The position numbers and the translations under genes were made by a program. A stretch of DNA of 64,000 nucleotides from Allobosea sp. LC85 (lineage in GTDB: Bacteria > Pseudomonadota > Alphaproteobacteria > Rhizobiales > Beijerinckiaceae): assembly GCF_000735605.1 (NCBI RefSeq), contig NZ_JPKG01000027.1:186001-250000 (forward strand), written 5' to 3'. Under the pieces are notes generated by a model. The model ran no database searches and was not told the origin of the DNA. It saw only the letters and a program-made list of their open reading frames with translations. Numbering within the stretch: the stretch's first letter is position 1; each line of letters starts with the position of its first letter. Shown piece by piece: positions 43,716 to 51,719 of the stretch.

Positions 43716-44267
43716 ATGGCGCAACGGCCCATCATCTGGGCGCTCGGGGTAGCCTTTGCCGTCGGTTACGGCGCGATGTCTTACGGCACGCGTCTGGCCG
43801 GGCATTTCGGGCATGATGACACGCCGGGCATGGCCGCCGTCGCGACCGGCCCGCAGCCTGGTTCGTCGCCAGCTCCCGCGGCCCGACCGAGCGAGCCTCC
43901 CACGGTCACCGTGGCCGCAGATTCTCGCGGCCATTACATGGTCCACCCGACTATCGATAACTACCGCGTCAGGATGCTGGTCGATACTGGCGCGAGTTTC
44001 ATTGCGCTGACGGAGAGCGACGCTCTCGGGCTCGGCATCCGCCCCGCACCCTCCGACTACAAGATCACGCTGCGCACAGCCAACGGCGTCGTACGAGGCG
44101 CCCGGGTGAACCTGCGCGAGGTCAGGCTCGGCGCTATCATCGTGCGCAATGTCGAGGCCATGGTATTGCCCGCCGGGGCGCTGTCCGTCAGCCTGCTTGG
44201 AACCTCTTTTCTGAGCAAGCTCAAGGGCTACGAGGTCCAGACCGGCCGCATGATCCTGCGCGGCTAG
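43716..44267 (+). CDS. Retropepsin-like aspartic protease, TIGR02281 type
   Basis: The 183-residue protein has an N-terminal membrane anchor (IIWALGVAFAVGYGAMSYG), a Pro/Ala-rich linker and a single aspartic protease domain: MLVDTGASFIALTESDALGLGI with the catalytic DTG, then IVRNVEAMVLP and LLGTSFLSKLKGYEV. Monomers of this clan must dimerise to be active. The domain faces the periplasm. Substrates are unknown. ATG 43716 has GGAGGAGG upstream. Confidence 0.9.
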   Translation: MAQRPIIWALGVAFAVGYGAMSYGTRLAGHFGHDDTPGMAAVATGPQPGSSPAPAARPSEPPTVTVAADSRGHYMVHPTIDNYRVRMLVDTGASFIALTESDALGLGIRPAPSDYKITLRTANGVVRGARVNLREVRLGAIIVRNVEAMVLPAGALSVSLLGTSFLSKLKGYEVQTGRMILRG

Positions 44268-44400
44268 GCGGTCTCCGGCGTTCCCTAATCCGCCGCGATC
44301 CGTTATGCCAAGGATCCGTCAAGACGGCGTCGCTGCCGTGTCACGGTCAGGCTGCATTCATGTGGCTTGATGCTTCGTTCGCCCTGCTTGTTCCCTTGCA

Positions 44401-45912
44401 ATGGATGACTTGATGTTCCCGAAGCCGCTGCCTGAGCTGTTCCCGAATACCTTCGAGTATGAATCCCTGCCGATGGTGAAGCCGACGGGGTTCCGCGAAT
44501 ATGACGCGCGCTGGTTCTTCGGCAAGGAACTGAACCTGATGGGCGTGCAGGCCGTCGGCATGGGGCTGGGCACGCTGATCAAGCGCATGGGCATCAAGCC
44601 CGAGATCGTCACCGGCCATGATTTCCGCGGCTACTCGTCATCGATCAAGATGGCGCTGGTCACCGGCCTGATGGCGGCGGGCTGCAAGGTCCATGATATC
44701 GGCCTCGCCATGTCTCCGATGGCCTATTTCGCCCAGTTCGCGCTCGACGTCCCCTGCGTCGCGATGGTCACGGCTTCGCATAACGACAATGGCTGGACCG
44801 GCGTGAAGATGGGCGCGCAGCGCCCCGTCACCTTCGGTCCCGACGAGATGGGCCAGCTCCGCGATATTGTGCTGGCGGCCGATTTCGAGCTTTCGGGCGG
44901 CGGTTCCTATGTCTTCGTTCCGGATTTTCCGGCCGTCTACATCAAGGACCTAACCAACCGACCGAAGATCACGCGCAAGCTCAAGGTCATCGCGGCTTGC
45001 GGCAACGGCACGGCCGGCGCCTTCGCCCCGCAGGTTCTGGAGGCGATCGGTTGCGAGGTCATCCCGATGGATGCCGAGCTCGACCACTCCTTCCCGCGTT
45101 ACAATCCCAACCCTGAAGACATGAAGATGCTGCATGCCATGGCGGATGCCGTGAAGCAGCACGGCGCCGACGTTGCGCTCGGCTTCGACGGCGACGGCGA
45201 CCGCTGCGGCGTGGTCGACAATCACGGCGAGGAAATCTTCGCCGACAAGATCGGCGTGATGCTGGCGCGCGACCTCGGCAGGCTGCATCCCGGTGCCCAG
45301 TTCGTCGTCGACGTGAAATCGACCGGCCTCTTCAGCACCGACCCCGAACTGCAGAAGCTCGGCGTGAAGACGGACTACTGGAAGACCGGCCATTCCTACA
45401 TCAAGCGTCGTGTCCGCGATCTCAACGCGCTGGCGGGTTTCGAGAAGTCGGGCCATTTCTTCTTCAACGCGCCGGTCGGGCGCGGCTATGACGATGGTGT
45501 CGTCACGGCGCTGGCGGTCATCGACATGCTCGACCGCAACCCGGATAAGTCGATGGCGGAACTCTATGCTGCCGTTCCCAAGACCTGGGGCACGCCGACC
45601 ATGGCCGCCAAATGCGCCGACGAGATCAAGTACGAGGTCAGCGATCGCGTGACGAAGCGCATCGAGGCGATGCAGACCAAGGGCGAAACTATCGCCGGCC
45701 AGAAGATCCGCGACGTGATCACCGTCAACGGCGTCCGCGTCGTCAACGAGGATGGCACCTGGGGCCTGGTCCGCGCCTCCTCAAACAAGCCGGAGCTTGT
45801 CGTCGTCTGCGAAAGCCCGGTCTCGGAAGCACGCATGCGCGAGATGTTTGCAGCCATCGACGGCGTGCTGCGCGAGAACCCGGAAGTCGGCGCGTATAAT
45901 CAGACGATCTGA
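44401..45912 (+). CDS. Phosphomannomutase/phosphoglucomutase
   Basis: The 503-residue alpha-D-phosphohexomutase has the phosphoserine loop MVTASHNDNGWTGVKMG, the Mg-binding loop GFDGDGDRCGVVDN, a sugar-binding region GFEKSGHFFFNAP and a C-terminal phosphate site LVRASSNKPELVVVCE. It interconverts hexose 1- and 6-phosphates for surface polysaccharide precursors. The start is uncertain (ATG 44401 or 44413); the ribosome-binding site is weak. It ends about 100 bases before the Tad locus. Confidence 0.92.
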   Translation: MDDLMFPKPLPELFPNTFEYESLPMVKPTGFREYDARWFFGKELNLMGVQAVGMGLGTLIKRMGIKPEIVTGHDFRGYSSSIKMALVTGLMAAGCKVHDIGLAMSPMAYFAQFALDVPCVAMVTASHNDNGWTGVKMGAQRPVTFGPDEMGQLRDIVLAADFELSGGGSYVFVPDFPAVYIKDLTNRPKITRKLKVIAACGNGTAGAFAPQVLEAIGCEVIPMDAELDHSFPRYNPNPEDMKMLHAMADAVKQHGADVALGFDGDGDRCGVVDNHGEEIFADKIGVMLARDLGRLHPGAQFVVDVKSTGLFSTDPELQKLGVKTDYWKTGHSYIKRRVRDLNALAGFEKSGHFFFNAPVGRGYDDGVVTALAVIDMLDRNPDKSMAELYAAVPKTWGTPTMAAKCADEIKYEVSDRVTKRIEAMQTKGETIAGQKIRDVITVNGVRVVNEDGTWGLVRASSNKPELVVVCESPVSEARMREMFAAIDGVLRENPEVGAYNQTI

Positions 45913-46012
45913 GGCTGGCGAGCCCGGGCAAGGGCCGTCCCGGAGCGAGCGACCTCGTATCGGGACACCCCACTTGCCGCAGAGCTTTTCAGCGGCGAGT
46001 GCCCGCAACAGC

Positions 46013-46645
46013 TCAGGGGCAGGCGGTTGTCGTGGCGGCGCTGCCAGTCCCCTTGATTCGCACGACCTGCTCGATGTTGAGCGTGCCTGTTTTCGCGGCC
46101 ATGCGTGGGCGCATGTAGATCCTGTTGCCACCCAAGGTGAGGGCGCTTTTGACCACCAGGTCGCCGAGCAAGGGTTCATAGACGTAGCTGGCTTCGGCCA
46201 TGATCACAGAGGTCTTGGGAATGAGCAGTCCGTCCGGCAATGTGATGTTTGCCGGCGGAGCGGTCGTGTTTTTCTGTGCGCTCCAACACAGCTTTGCCAC
46301 ACCCTTGTCGTCCACGACGACACTGGCGATGGTCATCTTTAGCGTCGTTGGCGTGGAGATGGCGCCCATGATCATTTGCCCGACCGCAAAGGCCAGGTCG
46401 GCATCGTTATCGTCCAGTGCGGTCTTCCGTGAGGCGAGATCGACGAGGGACCGGTTCAGTTGGGTCACGCGGCGATCGGCCATGGCGGCCTGCCCGAGCT
46501 CGACAACGCCATAATACAGCACGAGCATCACGGGCAGGATGAGAGCGAACTCGACAGCGGCGACGCCCCTTCCATCCCTTTGGAGGCGACGCCTGAGGCG
46601 GCGAAGCGCGACCCTGTTGCGGCGGATCGAGACGAACGGCCTCAT
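46013..46645 (-). CDS. TadE-like pseudopilin
   Basis: The 210-residue protein has a basic N-terminus followed by the TadE prepilin-type segment GVAAVEFALILPVMLVLYYG (about residues 27-46). The Glu at position 5 after the likely cleavage site suits processing by CpaA. The rest is a periplasmic domain (LNRSLVDLASRK, then RIYMRPRMAAKTG). TadE/F proteins prime Flp pilus assembly. It is the second gene of a minus-strand pair, 15 bases after the other TadE-like gene. Confidence 0.85.
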   Translation of the reverse strand: MRPFVSIRRNRVALRRLRRRLQRDGRGVAAVEFALILPVMLVLYYGVVELGQAAMADRRVTQLNRSLVDLASRKTALDDNDADLAFAVGQMIMGAISTPTTLKMTIASVVVDDKGVAKLCWSAQKNTTAPPANITLPDGLLIPKTSVIMAEASYVYEPLLGDLVVKSALTLGGNRIYMRPRMAAKTGTLNIEQVVRIKGTGSAATTTACP

Positions 46646-46660
46646 GGTGTCTCACCTGCC

Positions 46661-47275
46661 TTAGGGTTCGTTTCGGAACGTCGCGATAGCCATGATGGCG
46701 CGTTCACCACCATCGATATTGGCAAGCGAGTTTGACCAGCCGCTCAGGTAGAGCGAATAGCGTAACGCCGCCCATACGACGACGACCTGGTTTGTTCCAG
46801 GCTGATTGTAGCTGAAGCCGCTGGTGTCCAGCGTCCTCCCGCTGAGCGGATTGCGCTTGGCCATATCGGCCAGAGCCTCCGCGGGTGTTGCATAGCCCCG
46901 CACGTCGACACGCAGCTTCTCGCAATCGACGAGTGCCGGAGCCTGTGCACAGACCTCGAGCCTGAACGCTTCCGTGGACGTCTTGGCGGCGTGCGGCAAG
47001 GGGTTGGAGGGGGTGCTGTAGATTGCAACTGACTCTCCAGTCAGGAGCGTCCGCGACGCCTGCGTTACGGCATCTTGGAGCACCTGGTTTGTCCATAGCA
47101 TCAGCGCCGTTTCGATGATCGTGAACACGACCAGAAGGAACGGCATCGCGACGAGGCCGAATTCGACGGCAGTTGCACCATTCTGGTTGCTGGAAAAGCC
47201 GTTGGATCCCAACGGTGGGTTCCTGAGGAGGCGTCGGGCGACGCGTCCGCGCGATCTGGAAAGAGATGTGACCAT
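46661..47275 (-). CDS. TadE-like pseudopilin
   Basis: The 204-residue protein has a basic leader, then GATAVEFGLVAMPFLLVVFT (about residues 33-52), the TadE prepilin motif with Glu at +5. A C-terminal periplasmic domain with two cysteines (VCAQAPALVDCEKLRVDV) follows, with YLSGWSNSLANIDG towards the end. It is paired with the downstream TadE-like gene and located in the Tad locus, on the opposite strand to the main operon. Confidence 0.85.
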   Translation of the reverse strand: MVTSLSRSRGRVARRLLRNPPLGSNGFSSNQNGATAVEFGLVAMPFLLVVFTIIETALMLWTNQVLQDAVTQASRTLLTGESVAIYSTPSNPLPHAAKTSTEAFRLEVCAQAPALVDCEKLRVDVRGYATPAEALADMAKRNPLSGRTLDTSGFSYNQPGTNQVVVVWAALRYSLYLSGWSNSLANIDGGERAIMAIATFRNEP

Positions 47276-47431
47276 GACCAGTTAAGCCAACCATCCGGAT
47301 ACGGATGCCGCGAGGGGGCTCCGCTCTTCAGTGGGAATACCCTAGCGGGAAAGCATTGCCGACTTGTTAGGGCTTTGCTCAGCGAGGCCGCACCGGCGTT
47401 AGCGAAACTTTCACCTTGAGCGGCGCGACCG

Positions 47432-47935
47432 CTATTTATCGCTGCCGCTGGCGAGAGCATTGCGTCTGGTCGTCTGCCCGCCGACGTCCCCGAAATATTT
47501 GGTTGCGTCTCCGAGTTGCACGGTCGGTTGGCAGGTCGGCGTGCAGGAATAGCTTTCCCGTTCCATGCCGCGCTGGACCGTGAGAATCGAATCCGCGGCC
47601 GCGCTGACGCGCACGAGCGATTCAGCCAGCAGGCTGCCGCCGGCATCGAGCGCGATGAGATTGGTGACGCCGAAGCTCTTGCCCGTCACCACCATCACCC
47701 CGTTCCTCTGCACGGAAACATCGGCTATCGCCGGATTGCCGACGATCACGGTCTGGGCCTTTTCCGGCAACCTGACGAGCTTGGCGTGATCGACCGTAAC
47801 GGCGACCGTCTCGGGCCTGGCTGGCTCTGGCGCGGATCGGGCCGCGGGCACGTTTCCCAACAGGATCGCGCCGGACGCGGCCATGGCCAGCGCTCCGCGG
47901 CGCAGGCGGAGGGCACAGCTGAGGACAGTCGACAT
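47432..47935 (-). CDS. Pilus assembly protein with isolated CpaC/RcpA N-terminal domain
   Basis: The 167-residue periplasmic protein has a signal peptide (cleavage near AARSA, residue 34) and then only the secretin N-domain seen at the start of CpaC: LVRLPEKAQTVIVGNPAIAD, then VMVVTGKSFGVTNLIALDAG. A short tail has two cysteines (CTPTCQP). The secretin barrel is missing, so it cannot form a channel alone; it may cap or assist CpaC. Full-length CpaC is encoded at 51716-53182. Confidence 0.8.
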   Translation of the reverse strand: MSTVLSCALRLRRGALAMAASGAILLGNVPAARSAPEPARPETVAVTVDHAKLVRLPEKAQTVIVGNPAIADVSVQRNGVMVVTGKSFGVTNLIALDAGGSLLAESLVRVSAAADSILTVQRGMERESYSCTPTCQPTVQLGDATKYFGDVGGQTTRRNALASGSDK

Positions 47936-48131
47936 GGTGGCGCCCTAGGTTTCCGACATCTGGAATTAAGCCGAAAATGATGAACCGAATCCTAACACTG
48001 CCTCACAGGCACGTTTATCGAGGCGGTGATTCCCAAAGGGTGAGATGCACTCTCGTCTCAGGTCATGCTTCTCTGCGAGGTAAACATCAGCCGAACTGCT
48101 GAATTCAATTATGTGGATACGTATAGTCGCC

Positions 48132-48161
48132 GTTAAATTCAACTATGAATTGATATTTAAC
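48132..48161. repeat. AT-rich inverted repeat upstream of flp
   Basis: GTTAAATTCAA (48132-48142) pairs with TTGA plus ATTTAAC (48150-48161) around a 7-base centre, with one unpaired T. It may be an operator; it contains TTAA half-sites but not at CtrA spacing. Confidence 0.55.
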
Positions 48162-48195
48162 ATGGTGACGGCTTTTGAGTTCAATAAATCTGGCG

Positions 48196-48203
48196 TTAAC
48201 CAT
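48196..48203 (+). promoter_or_regulatory. CtrA-like half-site upstream of flp
   Basis: TTAACCAT, the strong half of the CtrA motif known from Caulobacter, 146 bases ahead of the flp start. The second TTAA half is not present at +11. Confidence 0.35.
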
Positions 48204-48348
48204 CCAGGAAATGTATGCAAAGAACATCGAATGCTTTGTTTCGTTTAACTGATCCGCAAGAGCTTCTGGGTAGTGTCCGTCTTGTCGCTGACCGAAGCCG
48301 TTCAGAGCGAAGGCAGCAGTCAAACCGTGGTGCAATAGGAGTTCCGTC

Positions 48349-48522
48349 ATGAAGAATCTGTTCGCTCGCTTTGCCAAGGACGAATCCGGCGCGACCGCCA
48401 TCGAATACGGCCTGATCGCGGGCCTGATCGCCGTCGTCATCATCGGCGCCGCCACGATTCTCGGCACGCAGCTCGCCCTGCTGTTCGGCCGGATCAGCAC
48501 CGCGCTGATGACCATCGCCTGA
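48349..48522 (+). CDS. flp: Flp/Fap type IVb pilin
   Basis: A 57-codon gene: MKNLFARFAKDESGATAIEY, then a hydrophobic helix GLIAGLIAVVIIGAATILG and a short tail. The Flp processing motif G|ATAIEY is perfect: cleavage after Gly13 leaves Ala1 with Glu5-Tyr6. It is the major subunit of the Tad pilus, matured by CpaA encoded just downstream. AGGAG precedes ATG 48349. A strong terminator directly follows, which allows high separate expression. Confidence 0.95.
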   Translation: MKNLFARFAKDESGATAIEYGLIAGLIAVVIIGAATILGTQLALLFGRISTALMTIA

Positions 48523-48545
48523 ATCCCTTTCTGCCTTACGCAGCG

Positions 48546-48572
48546 AACGCCCCGGCTCGTCCGGGGCGTTTT
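48546..48572 (+). terminator. Rho-independent terminator after flp
   Basis: A perfect 10-bp stem AACGCCCCGG/CCGGGGCGTT (48546-48555, 48561-48570) with a 5-base loop runs into TTTT. Confidence 0.93.
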
Positions 48573-48672
48573 GCGTCCCGGTTCCCGCTCGACCGCCCAG
48601 ATACTGCTTTTACAGGGTTGGGTGCGATGCTGACGCATCGTTCGTGAAGCTGCATTGCCAGGAGACCATTCG

Positions 48673-49185
48673 ATGTCGCTCCCGTTGCTGTTCCTCCTCG
48701 TCCTCTTTCCGGCGGCGATGGTCTATGCCGCTGCGAGCGACCTGCTGTCGATGACGATTTCGAACCGGCTTTGCCTCGGCCTCGCCGTGCTTTTCGTGCC
48801 CAGTGCTCTCGTCATCGGCCTGCCCTGGCTTCAGATTGCCTGGCATTTTGCCGCAGGGGGCCTTGTTCTTGCGATATGCTTCGGCCTGTTCGCCGCGGGC
48901 TGGATCGGCGGCGGGGATGCCAAACTGGCTGCCGCCACGGCGCTCTGGTTCGGCTTTGGGCAGTTGATGCCCTATCTGTTTGTGGCTGCCATGTTCGGCG
49001 CCGTGCTGACACTCATCGTGATCAAGCTGCGTACAGTACCCTTGCCGGCGCTGGGGGAGAACTGGCCATGGTTGCGCCGGCTTCATGAGACTAATCAGGG
49101 CGTGCCCTATGGAATCGCCCTTGCCTGCTCGGCGCTCTTCGTGTTGCCGGACACGGCGATCTGGCGTGCTGCCATCGGCCTCTAG
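48673..49185 (+). CDS. cpaA: Prepilin peptidase CpaA
   Basis: The 170-residue inner-membrane aspartic peptidase (A24 family) has about five helices. The two catalytic Asp are in ASDLLSMTISNRL (near residue 23) and in the GxGD-type motif GGGDAKLAAA (near 80). It cleaves the Flp pilin and the TadE pseudopilins. Start ATG 48673 has CAGGAGA upstream. It is downstream of flp across a terminator, so it needs its own promoter or some readthrough. Confidence 0.93.
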   Translation: MSLPLLFLLVLFPAAMVYAAASDLLSMTISNRLCLGLAVLFVPSALVIGLPWLQIAWHFAAGGLVLAICFGLFAAGWIGGGDAKLAAATALWFGFGQLMPYLFVAAMFGAVLTLIVIKLRTVPLPALGENWPWLRRLHETNQGVPYGIALACSALFVLPDTAIWRAAIGL

Positions 49186-49252
49186 GTTCTGAACCCATAA
49201 AGGTTGTAATGGTGGGTTTGGGTTGGTTCAACGTTTCCGAGAGGAGGCGTTG

Positions 49253-49384
49253 ATGGCGCGATACGATCTGAGTGAGATGGAGTGGCGATTGATCGAGCCG
49301 CTTCTGCCGAACAAGCCGCGCGGCATCGCCCAGGTGGGCGACCGACGTGTCAGTATCGGCGTTTTCGTCCTTGGCTTCGGCTAG
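49253..49384 (+). pseudogene. IS5-family transposase, N-terminal remnant
   Basis: After GAGGAGG, ATG 49253 opens a frame reading MARYDLSEMEWRLIEPLLPN, KPRG and DDR-like VGDRRVSIGVF, the start of DUF4096-type IS5 transposases. It ends at a stop after 43 residues; the DDE catalytic part is missing. Inactive insertion sequence fragment. Confidence 0.85.
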
Positions 49385-49808
49385 CGGCCCCCGTTTTCGA
49401 CACAGGAATTGGGAATGCCAGCGGCGCGGGCGATCTCGTGCCAGTTCCGAGCATAGGCAAACCCGGCATGGGGTCTCGCCGATGATCAGCGGGCCAATGC
49501 GGCGCTTGGCCGGAATCTGCTGCGACTTCGGCTTTGAGTGCGGCGACGGCGGCCTCTCCCCGAACGCTTTGGAAATCCTTCGCTTTCGCGATCGACGGCG
49601 CCTGGAATGCCGTCGAGAAGCTCCGCTCGCTGCGGCTCCGGCATGGTCATGCTCGCGCAAGGGATCTCAAGTCGGCTGCGCCGGCCGATTTTGCCGGGGC
49701 TGGGCAACGACCGGGGACATCTCGCGCCCCCAAAAAAATTTAACCATCGCGATTGAGTTCGGCTTAAATCTTCAGCTGCATAGTGCCACCGCAACGTAAG
49801 GTGACACT
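49385..49808. other. Degenerate non-coding region after the IS5 remnant
   Basis: Fragments such as WHEIARAAGIPNSCVENGG (minus strand, about 49395-49455) and AKAKDFQSVRGEAAVAALKA (another minus frame, about 49515-49605) look protein-like but are in different frames and broken by stops. I read this as eroded mobile or gene debris. A TTAACCAT box is at 49740. Confidence 0.5.
49740..49747 (+). promoter_or_regulatory. CtrA-like half-site upstream of the PAP2 gene
   Basis: TTAACCAT 62 bases upstream of ATG 49809. Same half-site as in front of flp and cpaB. Confidence 0.35.
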
Positions 49809-50774
49809 ATGACGGCGGCGGATACGACACTGGCGCGGCGATCCAATCAGCTTGTCCGGTCTATCATCATCGGACTTCTGCTGATCGACTTGGCCTGGCT
49901 ACCCTTCTCGGCTATCCGCCTCAATGCCGTTTCACTCTTGGTGCCGCTTGTCGCGGCCCTCGTTCTGACATTCGTCGCCCATCTCTACCGCGAGCGGAGG
50001 GCGGAGCATAAGCTCGCCGATGGCTTGGATTGCTCTGCTCAGATCGTCGGCTTCTTCGCCGTCGGGGCATTATTCTCCTATCTGCTCGCCTCTCTCGGTT
50101 TTCCCCTGCAGGATTCGGTCCTGTATGAAGTCGACCGTACTCTTGGGCTCGACTGGATGGCCTATCTCAAGGCCGTTAATCAGCGTCCGCTGCTCGGCCT
50201 GCTGTTTCAATTGGCCTATGACAGTTTCATCCCACAAGTCTTGATCTTGATCGTGACACTGTCGTTCACCGGGCGGGGTAGCGCCGCGCGTGCGATGATC
50301 CTGGCAATGATCCTCGCCGGGTTTGTGACGATCCTGATCTCGGGCTTCTTTCCAGCGATGGCGATGTTCGTCCATCTGAACCTGAGTCCCGCCGACTTCC
50401 CCCATCTGTCGCCGTCCGCAGCCTTCGTGCATGTGCATGATATGCAGGCCTTGCGGTCGGGCGCTCCCTTCGATCTCGACCTGGCGAAGGCTCAGGGAAT
50501 CATCACCTTTCCATCTTACCATGCGGCGCTCGGGCTCCTGATGCTGCTCGGCGGGCTCGCACACCCGGTGCTGCGCTGGCCAGTCGCCGCTGTGAACCTG
50601 ACGATGATCGCGGCGACACCGATCGATGGCGGCCACTACTTTGTCGATGTCGGCGCAGGTCTGATCATCGCCGGGGCCTGCTACCTGTTGGCGCACCGCC
50701 TCCTGCAACCCGCATCCGGTGATGCGACCCGGTTCGTTCCGGTGGTCACGACTGCGGAAGTCGCAGAATCCTGA
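49809..50774 (+). CDS. PAP2-superfamily membrane phosphatase
   Basis: The 321-residue integral membrane protein has about eight helices. PAP2_3-like catalytic signatures lie near the C-terminus: GIITFPSYHAALGLLML (Ser-Tyr-His motif) and the second His in TPIDGGHYFVDVGAG. It is expected to dephosphorylate a lipid phosphate or transfer a phospho-head group; the closest fold relatives include inositol-phosphorylceramide synthase-like proteins. It lies between cpaA and cpaB in the Tad locus, an unusual place, next to an IS remnant. Codon use seems ordinary. Confidence 0.85.
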   Translation: MTAADTTLARRSNQLVRSIIIGLLLIDLAWLPFSAIRLNAVSLLVPLVAALVLTFVAHLYRERRAEHKLADGLDCSAQIVGFFAVGALFSYLLASLGFPLQDSVLYEVDRTLGLDWMAYLKAVNQRPLLGLLFQLAYDSFIPQVLILIVTLSFTGRGSAARAMILAMILAGFVTILISGFFPAMAMFVHLNLSPADFPHLSPSAAFVHVHDMQALRSGAPFDLDLAKAQGIITFPSYHAALGLLMLLGGLAHPVLRWPVAAVNLTMIAATPIDGGHYFVDVGAGLIIAGACYLLAHRLLQPASGDATRFVPVVTTAEVAES

Positions 50775-50858
50775 AGCGCGATTCGCGCGCGCCCCGATCC
50801 AGTACTCTATCTCATTCCGAGCTGAATTCGGGGAGGAAATGATGAAAGTTACGCCGGG

Positions 50859-50873
50859 TTAACCATAATTTGA
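50859..50873 (+). promoter_or_regulatory. CtrA-like box upstream of cpaB
   Basis: TTAA-CCATAAT-TTGA matches the CtrA consensus TTAA-N7-TTAA with one mismatch and contains the favoured TTAACCAT. It is 60 bases upstream of ATG 50934, a promoter position for the cpaBCDEF-tadBC operon. Confidence 0.55.
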
Positions 50874-50933
50874 CGAATCCCCGGTCACGATCCCCTCCGA
50901 GAGCCAACGCAGCTTGGCTGAGGATCGGCGTAC

Positions 50934-51719
50934 ATGAGTCCTGCCCGCATCATCATCCTGGTCGTCGCGCTCATTGCGGGGCTTGGCGCAGCGTTGCTGA
51001 TCCAACGCCCCAAGGCGCCACCGGCACCGGTGACACGCTATGAGCCGGCGCCGACCGTTCCGGTGCTGGTTGCGGCAGCCGATATCCCGGTTGGCAACAC
51101 GCTGGCCGCTGGCGACATGCGCTGGATCGACTGGCCTGCAGACAGTGTTCCGGCCGGGGTCATCCGCAAGAGCGAGGCACCCGAGGCCGAAACGGAATTG
51201 GCCGGACAATTGGCGCGCTTCGCGGTGTCGGGCGGAGAACCGATCCGTCGCGAGAAGCTGATCAAGACCGACGGCACCGGTTTTCTCTCGGCGGTTCTGC
51301 CGGCCGGCAAGAGGGCAACCGCGATCGGCACCGACAGCCGTGGAGCCAATACGGCGGGTGGCTTCATCCTGCCGAACGACCGGGTCGACGTCATCCGGAC
51401 CTATCAGGAAGCGGGGGGCGGCAACGCGAATAGCGGCGGCGAGAGCTTCATCAGTGAAACGATCCTGACCAATGTCCGGGTGCTGGCGATTGGTCAGAAC
51501 ATTCAGGAACGCAATGGCGAGAAGGTCGTCATCGGCGAGACGGCGACGCTCGAGCTCGAGCCGCGCCAGGTGGAGATCGTCGCTCAGGCGCAGCGCAACG
51601 GCACACTTTCGCTCGCATTGCGCAGCCTCAAGGACGCCGGCGATGCGGGGCGCCCCGACACCGAAGGCGGCCTGACCCTCGTCCGCTACGGCGTCACCAG
51701 CAAGAGCGTGAAGCCATGA
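50934..51719 (+). CDS. cpaB: Flp pilus assembly protein CpaB
   Basis: The 261-residue periplasmic protein has an N-terminal membrane anchor (IIILVVALIAGLGAALLI), then a SAF-like domain (VPVLVAAADIPVGNTLAAGD) and the RcpC/CpaB domain (GGFILPNDRVDVIRTYQ, later NGTLSLALRSL). It helps the secretin complex. It is the first gene of the Tad operon; the TGA overlaps the cpaC ATG (ATGA at 51716). Confidence 0.93.
   Translation: MSPARIIILVVALIAGLGAALLIQRPKAPPAPVTRYEPAPTVPVLVAAADIPVGNTLAAGDMRWIDWPADSVPAGVIRKSEAPEAETELAGQLARFAVSGGEPIRREKLIKTDGTGFLSAVLPAGKRATAIGTDSRGANTAGGFILPNDRVDVIRTYQEAGGGNANSGGESFISETILTNVRVLAIGQNIQERNGEKVVIGETATLELEPRQVEIVAQAQRNGTLSLALRSLKDAGDAGRPDTEGGLTLVRYGVTSKSVKP

Larger units (their letters stand above)
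47936..48348. other. AT-rich regulatory region upstream of flp
   Basis: No gene is convincing in these 413 bases. The stretch 48100-48260 is much richer in A+T than the surroundings and contains an inverted repeat (48132-48161) and a TTAACCAT box (48196-48203). It presumably holds the promoter of flp and, divergently, that of the gene ending at 47432. Confidence 0.6.

Noticed and set aside
49091-49660. 189-codon minus-strand frame over cpaA end and the IS5 remnant
   Set aside because: It overlaps a clear gene and mixes Arg-rich shadow sequence with debris; no conserved motif holds over its length.
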